Origin: Adiantum capillus-veneris
Lineage: Eukaryota > Streptophyta > Polypodiopsida > Polypodiales > Pteridaceae
Reading direction: 5' to 3'
Assembly (NCBI GenBank): GCA_014529385.2
Contig: CM043953.1
Location: forward strand, 67,884,372 to 67,948,371
Length of the DNA: 64,000 nt
Both the position numbers and the translations under genes were made by a program. Within the stretch, counting starts at the first letter, position 1. Each line of letters opens with the position of its first letter. Of this stretch, positions 47,104 through 56,909 are shown one piece after another. The notes beneath the pieces were generated by a model that had not been told where the DNA came from, did not search any database, and worked only from the letters and a program-made list of their open reading frames with translations.

Positions 47104-48096
47104 TTAATTAGACGAAGAGATAGGTGTTAAAAAAGAGGTGAAAGAGTTGGGAGTAGCCAAGGAGTTAGCTCTTTTTAGAGCAAGAGAATCATCATCTTCA
47201 ATACAAGGTTTAAGAAGACTAGTGATGAGCTTGACCCCTTTAAAGTTAGCATAAGTGGTGAGGTATAGACCGGGTTCATCTGCTTTTAGCTCTTTCAGAA
47301 TATCATGCATAAGACCACGGAAAATATTAAAGGCAATTTGTGCAATCACAATCTGCTTAGCTTGCCCACCTAACCAAGAGAAGATGAGGGACAGATGAAA
47401 GTCGACTGGTTTCTCTGGGAATAATAAATCCAGATGGTTGGGGATGAACCATATTGCATGATCAAACCACATGATGCTTGATTCACAGGAAGCTTTGGTG
47501 TCAAGAAATCTACAGGCACGTTTCACATAGGGGCGGAAGATATTCCAGATGGACTCAGTGTAGAAATCCATGTTACTTTTAGCAAATTCCATGTTCCCCT
47601 TAGTGCGTATGTATAATCCTGCATTTGAAGGGCATTTGGAGTGGTCGATGAGATGAATGTTGAAGGGTGCTTTAATGAGCTCCCCTTTGTCCAGGAACTG
47701 TCCACCTTTAAGAATCTTGAGTTTGCAGTCTTCCACAGTCGAGGCAGGAAGGTTAGCAAGGTACACCCAGTTTTCACTAAGAATTGGAGCCAAGAAGGCT
47801 TTGTTAGGCAGAACCCACAGTTGATGGTCAACTCCGAGGGACTCAATTTCGATTTGTCTTAACGGTAAGACAGGAAAAAGTTTAGAGATTTTTGGTACCA
47901 TCTCAAGGAGGTTAAAATCATTGAGGGAGCAAAGATTATTTTGAAATTCTTTCACTGCTTCCAGTGCTGCACTATCTCGACAGAAGATGCCACCAGCTTG
48001 AGGGATGGAGGGGGTATTTGATGTGCAGACAAACGAGGGGTTAAGCCCACATAATTTTCTAAGGAAGTTAGACAGCTCAACTCCAGAGGAGAAGTC
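47104..48096 (-). CDS. ORF1 of the CxC-type retroelement, copy 2 (open frame)
   Basis: About 330 codons are open without interruption, from a stop near 48097 to TAA near 47104. The first methionine gives 283 residues, but homology to copy 1 starts earlier (ELSNFLRKLCGL, GGIFCRDSAALEAVKEFQ), so the ATG is lost or lies further up. Conserved blocks are VDHQLWVLPNKAFLAPI, NWVYLANLPAS, GGQFLDKGELIKAPF, FYTESIWNIFRPYVKRAC, SSIMWFDHAIWF, FSWLGGQAKQIVIAQIAF and GVKLITSLLKP. The family is unknown to me. Aromatic-rich, with several conserved Trp. Role inferred only from its place upstream of the RT. Confidence 0.72.
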   Translation of the reverse strand, partial: DFSSGVELSNFLRKLCGLNPSFVCTSNTPSIPQAGGIFCRDSAALEAVKEFQNNLCSLNDFNLLEMVPKISKLFPVLPLRQIEIESLGVDHQLWVLPNKAFLAPILSENWVYLANLPASTVEDCKLKILKGGQFLDKGELIKAPFNIHLIDHSKCPSNAGLYIRTKGNMEFAKSNMDFYTESIWNIFRPYVKRACRFLDTKASCESSIMWFDHAIWFIPNHLDLLFPEKPVDFHLSLIFSWLGGQAKQIVIAQIAFNIFRGLMHDILKELKADEPGLYLTTYANFKGVKLITSLLKPCIEDDDSLALKRANSLATPNSFTSFLTPISSSN

Positions 48097-48514
48097 TTAC
48101 AAGATGGGGAGCGAGTTTTCCCAAGCGATAAAAGAAACGAGCGAGTCCCTCGATAAAGTTATTTGTGAATTTGGAAGATTTTCAAAAGTGATAAGGGAAA
48201 ATAGATGGTAGTAGAGTATGACAAAGAAACATTCAAGAGTCTTACACATAAATCAGTGTATATTAAGTGACATGACAATGCCTTTCAATCAATGGAGCAC
48301 ACAAGAGCTATAGAGTAGGAGATATTGCAAAACAAACTACTATTCCAAAGCTTACATCAACAAGGATTATCAGAATCATCAAAATGTTCAATGACAGACA
48401 CCAAACTGACTTGATCAATATAGAGAGAATGATGAGTCAAGGAAGGCCTTCCTCATCTTTGAGAACCATGACCAACTGCGGGACTACATAGTTAAATGAA
48501 TAGAAAACCTACAG

Positions 48515-48625
48515 CAGTAGCGCACGCCCCACTGTAGTAGCGCTCGGATCCGCATCACTAATAGTGGTGCCACCCCGTGCTAGAACTAGTTTACGTCGAT
48601 GTTGATTGGTTTGGATTATGATCAC
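48515..48625. repeat. Left arm of an imperfect inverted repeat
   Basis: The sequence around GGATCCGCATCACTAATAGT, GTGCTAGAACTAGTTT and GTTGATTGGTTT recurs inverted at 50365-50455 (GGATCCATCC, GATAGTGGCGCACCCCT, ATGCTAGAACCAATCTG on the minus strand) at roughly 70% identity. The pair could be the termini of a 1.9-kb non-autonomous DNA transposon containing 48.6-50.4 kb. Confidence 0.5.
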
Positions 48626-48849
48626 AAAGGTCATACAAAGGCCTGCTGAAGTTGAAATGCCATAATGGTTTTGGTATTTAATTTTACGTGTATAAGACAT
48701 ACAATTTTAATTGGCTAACAAAACACATAGATTTTTCTTCACCTAAACTAATTTTTTTATGAATGTATTAGACTTAATCCAACTCATTTAAATACTAGCT
48801 ACACATTGGTTCAATATTTAAAAACCTCAAAAGTATAAAAAATACCGCC

Positions 48850-48850
<1 letters not shown>

Positions 48851-48885
<35 letters not shown>
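48851..48885. repeat. Poly-C tract of 35 bases
   Basis: The longest homopolymer in the window, followed by CT- and C-rich sequence. Confidence 0.95.
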
Positions 48886-48888
<3 letters not shown>

Positions 48889-50364
48889 TCGCCCTTCTCG
48901 GCCCCTTCTTACTTGTTCTTCTCGCCCCTATGTCTTACTATAATACCTTCCTTGCCTTCTTCTAGGCCACATCCACCAGCACTCATAGACCCTCCTATAG
49001 TAAGGATCTGATTATGTCACTAACTCCTTCATTCTAACGGTGATTTTGATTAGAGGTTGCAACTCCTTTGTGCTTACAAAGAAGGTTGGATAGCTCATGC
49101 CCTAGTGTTGTTATCTCTCAGCTCACTGCAACTACATTTTGTCATCAAGTCTTGCCTACAAAGAAGCTAGTTGGATGTCTAGTGACATGGCATTGTTATC
49201 TCTAAGCTCACAACTATGTTTTGTCATCAAGTACTCATATTCCCTCAATCTCTCCCTCTCCCCCTTAGAACCCTCAATCTACTCATCAATCAGTAAGACC
49301 ACAAGACCCTCAACCACCCTCTTGTGTAGGCCATATGTGGAGGTAATCCCATATGGACTGAGAGAGTTGCATGGTCTTGCCAAAAGCACTGCCTAGGGCT
49401 CTTGGCACAGGGCTTGAAGCCGAGCCACACACACACCCAAAGATTTCCCAAAGAGAGAGAGAGAGAGAGAGAGAAGAAGAAGAAGAAGAAGAAGAACATT
49501 GTTTTAACGTCGTAGGAAATTACTATCCCAAGAGACCTTAAAGATCTATCCAACGAGGAGAGAGAGAGAGAGAGAGAGAGAGAGGCGCTCGTACATTTCA
49601 TACATGGATGTATAAAGTGCCAATGCCACATGAAAATGGATCTAAGTACATTTTCTTCTGGTAAGAAGTGCGAGGATCTATCCATATTCCATTGATGAAA
49701 ACATTTTTTATAAATCATAGAGACACAACAAACTAATCAAAGCTATGTAATTTGAGGTACATACTGGTTCACCCTTTAAAAAATCTAATACTTGGAAATA
49801 TTCTCTTCCCATCACTTTTCTTCTACCACTGGATCTGTTGGCGTGCACTGGTCTGATCTCTGTCTCCCTCGAACTGTTCTTTTCCTGCACTTGTCATTGA
49901 CCTCTATCTATCGTGTGTTGCCCTTGCTCTCAATCTGCCCTGTGTTGTCCAACCCTTTGTCTCATGTGCTCCTGCACGGCCAACTATCTGCACCTCTACG
50001 CCTGTTCGACAGCCTGGTTATGCAACGACAATCCCATGAGATCGAAGTTGACCAAGCCCTGCCAATCACAGCCCATCTACACCCCACCGCTACACACGAC
50101 CTCAGCGTGCAGAGCCCTACGAAGAAAGACAGAACCCTCGCATGAGAGAGAGAGAGAGGCGGCTCCTACCTGAAAAAACACGAAGAGAGAGAGAGACAGT
50201 TCTACATGTAGTTCAGCACGAGGATCTCCCAAGATTCTCCTTCAATTTTCTTTTCCAAAATCGTAGGGACATACTAATCAAAGCTATGTAATGTGTACCT
50301 CTGAAGTTTTTTTTAGTAAATAAAATCGGCTTTAAAAGGGCTTTCTACGACCTTCGTAAAACAA
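48886..50364. other. No recognisable gene
   Basis: Short ORFs only, with GA/GAA microsatellites at 49455-49495, 49558-49583 and 50144-50158. Confidence 0.5.
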
Positions 50365-50455
50365 TTCGAAACTAGTTCGCGCCAGTGCAGATTGGTTCTA
50401 GCATGAGGGGTGCGCCACTATCGTTGAGGATGGATCCAAACGTTGCTGCTCTCCG
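50365..50455. repeat. Right arm of the imperfect inverted repeat
   Basis: Inverted counterpart of 48515-48625. It also contains GAAACTAGTTCGCGCCAGTG, a degenerate form of the GCGCCGGCGC boxes further right. Confidence 0.5.
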
Positions 50456-50735
50456 AAGCCTATATAACCAACTCAAACTCTAATTTTAACATCTTGTATT
50501 GATGGACAATTAGTCTTCTTATGAAAAGCTACAATGTGTTTTATCTTTGGAGAAATCTAATCTCACAAAGGAGCGAATTTTGGGAATTTTGAAGGGCATT
50601 TTGAAAATTTATGACACATTGCTGGGGGTATTTTGGGACTTTTTGAAATCTGAGGGTTATTTTGGGAATTTCCATAAATTAAAGGGTATTTTGATCAATT
50701 TTCTAAAATATAAGTGGGCATGAAAGAAAGTTGGC

Positions 50736-51733
50736 CGAACTACTCTGCGCCGGCACGGAGTGGTTTCGAGAGGTTTCAGCAGGTGTTTCCAAAATATAAT
50801 TGGAGATGAGAGAAACTTGCTCGAACCATTCCGCGCCGGCGCGGACTGGTTTCGAGAGGTTTCGGTAGTTGTGCCCGACAATGAAGCCTTGCTCAAGCTA
50901 GGCATGGGAATCAGGATTCTGCGTTAGCGTATCTAGCTGCACATGAGCTTCACAGAGCAGAGAGGAGACGAGCAGAGCTGATCATTTGAGCACGACTGAG
51001 TTGCGACGGTCTCAGCGAGGCGGAGACGATCCGAGCATGCAGATAAACGTGGGTTGACGCAGACATGCAGGCAAGGGCGGCAAACGACGATGACGTTTTT
51101 GAGGCAACCATGGGTGACGAGACGCGGGGGAGTGATTATGACTGAGTTCAAGATCGTGGAGGGTGAAGGGCAAAAGACGAGAAGGATATCATTTGCAACT
51201 CGACGACCTTGCAGAGACCATGCCCGTCGTCCACATCACCCCTCACCTCCGCGATGCACTTTTTGAAGACAAGGCCTACCATGCAGCTGGTTGAGCTCCA
51301 AGCATTCCAGACACCCACAGATTCTAACTTTAATATTCCTTCACACGTGCAACCTTTCCGTGTTCAACGCCACCAGGCCACGATCATGAAGCTTCCCATA
51401 TCTTGTCTGCGTTCATGAAGAAGACAGGCCTTGACCTGTGTTATTCTCTTTGATCCGCAGCAGCTTGGCTCTCGTTGGTTGACAGGTTTTGCATCCACTG
51501 GTTTTGCCTTTCGGTATAGTCTTGCCTGCTCCTTTGCCTACTCGAATGTTCTATGGCAGGGACATTTTGGGAATTTTTGAAATTTGAGGGGTATTTGGGA
51601 AAGGGTATTGTGGTAAGTTTCCCTTTTAAAAAATTTAAAAAAACTTCCAAGGTAGCTTTGAAGCGCCGTTGATTACAGAGCCTCAAGAACCTGTTGGAAC
51701 TAGTCCGCGCCGACGCGGACTGGTTGCAACAGG
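50736..51733. repeat. Near-palindromic CGCGCCGGCGCG-type boxes
   Basis: Three boxes: 50736-50767 (TCTGCGCCGGCACGGAGTGG), 50822-50853 (CCGCGCCGGCGCGGACTGG) and 51690-51733 (CCTGTTGGAACTAGTCCGCG...GGACTGGTTGCAACAGG). The first two sit in an 85-bp tandem repeat. The last is a near-perfect palindrome of about 44 bp. All are followed by GGTTTCG-type sequence. Likely terminal or subterminal parts of a transposon family. Confidence 0.7.
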
Positions 51734-52110
51734 TTTCGCCAGGGCAGGATAGAGGCGTCCGCGGCGAGGAAACCTGCCCCCGAATATCAAGTTCATTCGA
51801 CTGCAACTACAATGTGCAAATAACAGATAACATAACAGGGCTGCAACTACCTAATGTTGAAAAAGATCAAAGATTCTATTAGACTAATTGGTGTACATTG
51901 TGTTTCTCTTCTACTTAAAAGCAAAAGCATTATGTTCGTCCCATTTGCAATGGCCTTGTGAACTCAGCACACTGGATGCCAAAATCCTCATAAAGTTTCA
52001 AAGGCATCCATTAACACCATCACTCTCACCATCATCGTACATGATTGTGTTCCCTTGAAGCACCCATGAAACAAGATCGAGAGCCTGTTTTCCTTTACAG
52101 ATAGTGATAG

Positions 52111-52345
52111 CACAAGGAACTTTAAATCAATTCCTACATAGGAAAAACCCATGTATCTTGTAAAATGTATCTATTATACTAGTTATAACAAGCTGGATTT
52201 CCTATATATATCTAGGAAAAGGAAATGTCTACATAACACGACGATTCTATATAGGAAAACAAGTGGATTACTACGTAACATGCTATTCAATATAAGAAAA
52301 TGATCGTAACTTCTATTTCCTATATAGGAAAACCATAGTTAGCTA
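52111..52345. repeat. Left terminal and subterminal repeats of the DNA transposon
   Basis: Terminus CACAAGGAACTTTAAATCAA, followed by TTCCTACATAGGAAAAA (about 52131), TTTCCTATATATATCTAGGA (about 52199), CTATATAGGAAAAC (about 52247) and TTTCCTATATAGGAAAACC (about 52317). Several are themselves palindromic around CCTATATAGG. Such subterminal arrays are the binding sites of the TnpA-type protein in En/Spm elements. Confidence 0.65.
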
Positions 52346-52444
52346 GCAGATACACCAAACTATCCTTCTGCTGTGATCGGATACACTACCGTCTCTTCTC
52401 GCACTCTGTCTACGCAAACAAGACCTAAGGCCTGAAGGTGCATA

Positions 52445-53215
52445 ATGTCTTCCCCTGTTCTTCCATTAGCTTTCATGGTTAACCCTAGAGAGGAAGCCCA
52501 AAGTCTTGTTCATGATAAGCTTCAAAACACCCCGACATTCAACGCTGCTGTGTCGTCTGACATTTTGAAAGAGACGGTAATTAAAGATCCCCAAATCAAA
52601 GGGGACCATAAGATCTCCCTTGACACTAAATCTGTTTGGTAGCAAATTTCGGTCTTCAAATCTAGGGCTGTTGTTTTGTTTTTCATTGGTCATCTCCCAC
52701 AGATAAACGACATTGCTCAAGGAATAGACAAAGGGTTTGGTAACCATGTAATTGACAAAATTTTCTATGCGGGGCAAGGACTCTTTGAAATCCTTTTTCT
52801 GAAACCCTAGGATCAGGTTGCCTTTCTCACCCAGTCCACTGTTATTCTATTTGGGCAAGTAGTGCACGTGTTTGAATGAAAGCCAATAAAAATTATCAAA
52901 GATGTCCTCCTCTCTCAGTGCCTTGTATGGGTTGAATATATTGACCTCCCTTCATTTTTGTGGCCTTGTATCAAGGAGATCACTTCCACTTTAGGCTAGG
53001 TTCTTATGCTCCTACCATCAACTCACCCAACAGGAACAAAGCCTATCTTCTCTGGAACACCCAAAATCCAATTCCTGAAACAATGGACATCACTATACCA
53101 AAAATAGGGTGGGTAGTGATGTACTTGAAATGGAGCTGCCTTGCTGGATAATGTTTTCATTGCAATAAATTAGGGAACTTATCCAGAAATTGCCCATGTG
53201 TCTCTTAAAACACTG
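52445..53215 (+). pseudogene. LINE ORF1 relic with CCHC zinc knuckle
   Basis: Frames around LPLAFMVNPREEAQ, VEYIDLPSFLWPCIKEI and PIPETMDITIPKIGW correspond to the gag-like ORF1 of plant L1 elements (DUF4283). At 53152-53190 the zinc knuckle CFHCNKLGNLSRNCP is intact (C-x2-C-x?-C form with the His position altered). Several stops and shifts are present. Confidence 0.75.
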
Positions 53216-53788
53216 CAGATCTAATCCCCTCTGATCCTTGAAGTAAAAGTATGGCCCCTCGGGAGCAAATATTTGGAAAATCACCCACAACTATCCACAA
53301 TATCAGTGAAAATCCCTCTCCTCAAGTACCACCCTCAGCATCTCCTGCTTATGCACATCCTCAAGGCATGGTTGCTAATAAGGGGATATCTAGACCCCTC
53401 TTTAATGCAGGGAGCCAGGCAAGGGGTTCTAATGCCAAAAATAATCAAGGGTCTTCATCTGATAATCCTCATGAGTCATGGGTGTGTCAAGATTACTGAT
53501 AAAGGAAAAAGACCCATAGATGCTGAGGGCTTTCAGTCTATATCTGCCAGGAAAACATTCAGACCTAGACAACAGTCTTCAGGATATGCTAGCCGTGATG
53601 TTTTTGATATACTGCATGATATGCCATCACCTGACACTTTAGCTGCAATTAAAGATGCAGGTCATACTACTGAAAAAAATCAACATAAAAAAAATGTACC
53701 TGCCATAAACAAATGGATTCAAATGGACGACATTGATGAGGGGTCTCAAGATATAGGCCACACAAAGGGTTCTAAACACTCCACAATG

Positions 53789-54210
53789 AGAATAGCTACT
53801 CTCAATGCTAAAGGCTTGAATTGTCCCACTAGGATGGGAATGTTGCACTTTTGGATCATGCAACAACATTTAGATATAGTGCTTGTACAAGAGCATAAAT
53901 GGCACAAGAGAGAGGGATAAACCTTTCACTTTAAAATATCCTCATGCTTTTATGGGGGGAAGAAAAACGAGTATTCTGGTGTTCTGACTTTATTAGAAAT
54001 TCTCTTAATCCTCACTGGATTCTTGACCACTCTTTAGGCAGATGCTCTGTATTGTCTCTTTATTCATAATGGGGTCCTCTGCATGTAGTCAATTTTGTAT
54101 GCTTCTAACAATATGAAAGAGAGGGTGATACTTTGGGAATGGATTGAGGACATGCATCTACGTAATGGTATTGTGAGTGGTGACTTCAACATGGTCACGA
54201 GGGGGATGGT
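53789..54210 (+). pseudogene. LINE endonuclease relic
   Basis: MRIATLNAKGLNCPTRMGML, then LDIVLVQEHKW with the catalytic Glu, YSGVLTLLEI, and LYASNNMKERVILWEWIED. It ends with SGDFNMV at the catalytic Asp, at the point where AC-rich sequence replaces the rest. Typical plant L1-like endonuclease. Confidence 0.82.
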
Positions 54211-54395
54211 GCGCACGCGCACACACACACACACACACATGCGAGCATGCGCAAACGCACATGAGCTTGCACACGCGCAAACACCCATGCATGATAGTCA
54301 GAGTTAGTGTTAGTGTACATGCATACATCACGAGGAGGATTAATGTACTCAAGTGTATGTGAGCTATGATCAAAGTCAAATTGATAGGTATCCAC

Positions 54396-54530
54396 ATTCA
54401 CCCTGCCCAAACAGGCTTCATTGGTGACAGATCTATTTATGATAACCTACTTACAGTCCAATTGGGTATAGAGCATGCTATAAATTCCAATGACAGGGTT
54501 ATGTTTCAAATTGATTTGTCAAATTGTTAT
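54396..54530 (+). pseudogene. LINE reverse transcriptase fragment
   Basis: Encodes PAQTGFIGDRSIYDNLLTVQ, then MFQIDLSNCYF, corresponding to the Q.GF...R.I.DN block and motif A (D of QIDL) of L1-like RT. It is preceded by the AC-rich junction, so endonuclease and RT fragments have been joined by a deletion of more than 1 kb. Confidence 0.8.
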
Positions 54531-54766
54531 TTCTTTAATATTTTACACCTTTGGGTCCATCTCCCATTCCTCAGAGCCTAGAGAGAGAGAGAGGCGGTAC
54601 ATCGTAGGCTAGAGAGAGAGAGAGATAGAGAGAGGGGCGGTACATCGTGGGCAAGAGAGATGAAATGTTCTATGGTTATCTTGCAATCTATACTACTACT
54701 TTATAGAGCTTAAAAAGTTCTCGAGTTGTGAGCGTTGCCACGTGTCACGAATGTGCGTGCACATCC

Positions 54767-54802
<36 letters not shown>

Positions 54803-54838
54803 ATGATGTTTGACCTTTAAGACCCCTTATACAATCTA

Positions 54839-54886
<48 letters not shown>

Positions 54887-54888
54887 AA

Positions 54889-55140
54889 TGAGAATTCCAT
54901 GCACCATATCCTGCTTGGAGACCTTGCCAAACAAATTGCCCCTAAGGATACCAAGACTAACTTACCGACAATATAACCTTTCGTACAAGTGCTTATTTAA
55001 ACACAATCAGAAGCTAGGAAATGTCTCGACTTTCTCGATGTTGAAACTATTATGTGTCATATGAGAAGATTAGAGAGTGGATGACATCCATGAAAAAAAG
55101 AGAGCATTGACTTCTTTAGGACAGAGATTCTGTCGTGCTA
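54889..55140. repeat. 250-bp tandem duplication, unit 1
   Basis: Starts GAGAAT(T/G)CCATGCACC directly after a CT tract (54844-54883) and recurs at 55278-55527 with about 92% identity. Frames contain AMHLILLGDLAKH and similar, faintly like a copia gag, but too broken to assign. Confidence 0.85.
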
Positions 55141-55277
55141 GTTAGCAGATGTTAAAGATACCTCCAAGGGTTTTTCTCAGAAACTAAAAGCAAAACACAG
55201 CTAGGATGCCATTACAAAACTGATAGCAGATGATGGCTCTGATCGCTCTCTCTCTCTCGCTCTCTCTCTCTCTAAAT

Positions 55278-55527
55278 GAGAATGCCATGCACCTTATCCT
55301 GCTTGGAGACCTTGCCAAACATATTTCCACTGAGGATGCCAAGACTAACTTACCGACAATATAACCTTTCATACAAGTGCTTATTTAAACACAATCCGAA
55401 GCTAGGAAATCTCTCTTGACTCTCTCGATGTTGAAACTATTATGTATCATATGAGAAGATTAGAGAGTGGATGACATCCATGAAAAAGAGAGCACTGACT
55501 TCTTTAGGACGGAGACGCTGTCATGCT
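55278..55527. repeat. 250-bp tandem duplication, unit 2
   Basis: Second copy, again directly after a CT tract (55238-55274). The duplicated unit therefore includes the microsatellite, as if repeat slippage or unequal exchange between CT tracts made it. Confidence 0.85.
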
Positions 55528-55690
55528 AACTTTTTTTGTCGAGACATTGAGAATGACGATGATGATCATTCTCGCTTTTACTTCACTTCATTTTCTTTTG
55601 AGTTGAGCCATTCTATCAAATCCACCAGATTGCATCGGTTTGGTCTCGTATGGCATTTTGGCCTTTTGAAGACGTTTAATATACGTTTTG

Positions 55691-55813
<123 letters not shown>

Positions 55814-56129
55814 TGCACAAACGGGTATGCACGAGCTCGCACACGCACACACACCCATACATAACAAGATGAGTCTTTGAGGTTTTCGGCCTCTGGCTTG
55901 GCAAAATTCTACATATGGAGGGACATTATAGTTCATCACACCTTGAAACTATTTCAAAAGTTGAGGATACTCTCAAAGTTTAGTAGGCGGGATTACGAAC
56001 CCTAGCCAAGGTGTGAAATGAAGCTGTACCTACCTAATCATAAGCAGGTGTACCTTAATTTTTGGCGCGCGAACTCAATGTTAACATTTTAGGTGGAACG
56101 AATAGTACTCCTGCTGATCTCTGTGATTT

Positions 56130-56780
56130 TCACCTCTTCTGCGCCACACAGCTCGAAGAGTTCCCATCACACAGGTATCGGCCAGCTGCAGCCTCTGCAG
56201 AGGGCATAGACCAGCTTAAGTACAGCCTGATCTCCAGGTGATCGTACTTGCCAGTTGCAGCGGGCCAGTTGCACGTTCTGCAGCCGCGGTCGGCCTCTGC
56301 ACTAGGTCTGATCAGCTTAAGCTGCACTATCCGTCTCTCTTCCTCCAACGCCTGATCTGCTCTCCATTTACGAGGGCTGGTAGCCCTTGCGAGCCTGCTC
56401 CCCCCGGCCTGGCGCGTGGTCTTCGACCCAGTGGAAGCAATTTTGCATCGTCGTACAGCAACAGTGCCTAGCTGCAGTCGGCCTACTGTTCACGAGCTCT
56501 TTCCGCCCTTGTGCGCCTCCTCAGGTGGCCTTGCGTGCCCACAGTGCACGCTGCCATCCAGTGCACGCTGCCATCCAGTGCACGCTGAAGCTCGTCCAAA
56601 GTTGAAGCTGAAGCTCGTCCAGTGCACGCTGCCGGAGTTGATAGACTGCATCTTCCTCATGGGTTGCAGGCGCCCGAAGGTATACACCGCCCCATTTGAT
56701 ATTCGTTTAAATCTCTCAGTGCACCGCCCCATTAAGCCGCTGAGGGCACTAATATGGAAACTTCTACAATCCTAGCTATA
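56130..56780. other. GC-rich region with short internal repeats
   Basis: GC content rises clearly above the surroundings. CAGCTTAAG with TGCAG- and GGCCTCTGCA-type segments recurs twice, and a 17-bp unit CAGTGCACGCTGCCATC is tandem at 56542-56575, continuing in altered form to about 56634. It lies just upstream of the spliced gene and could be its promoter or first exon. ORFs here (up to 119 codons) overlap in all frames and are not supported. Confidence 0.55.
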
Positions 56781-56909
56781 GAAGCTCTAGCGCATCCGCA
56801 CTAGCATAACATTTCATATAAAATCTTTACTAAAACTGCCTTTGGCTTTATGGTAGTGTGTGAAAAATATCTTACATGTTATCATTGAAGTTCATTGTTT
56901 TATGCGCAG

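Larger units (their letters stand above)
44994..48210 (-). mobile_element. CxC-type Penelope-like element, copy 2
   Basis: Minus-strand retroelement with ORF1 (47104-48096), a CxC domain (46353-46800), an RT (45343-46350) and a 3' end at 44994, joined to a GT/AC tract. It is a diverged relative of copy 1, not a recent duplicate. The 5' end is not defined, because the long leader of copy 1 is not recognised above 48210, so it may be 5' truncated. Few inactivating changes are visible: a TGA at about 46351-46353, a frameshift near 45745 and breaks between ORF1 and the CxC domain. Confidence 0.78.
52445..54560 (+). mobile_element. Second LINE, heavily deleted
   Basis: Carries a DUF4283/CCHC-type ORF1 relic, the N-terminal half of an APE endonuclease and a short piece of RT, in order, on the plus strand. 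The distal endonuclease and most of the RT are missing and are replaced by about 150 bp containing an AC microsatellite. It belongs to a different lineage from the LINE at 11.7-15.4 kb. Confidence 0.8.

Noticed and set aside
56416-56775. 119-codon ORF in the GC-rich region as the first exon of the spliced gene
   Set aside because: All frames are open in the GC-rich repeats, and no donor in frame with block A could be chosen.
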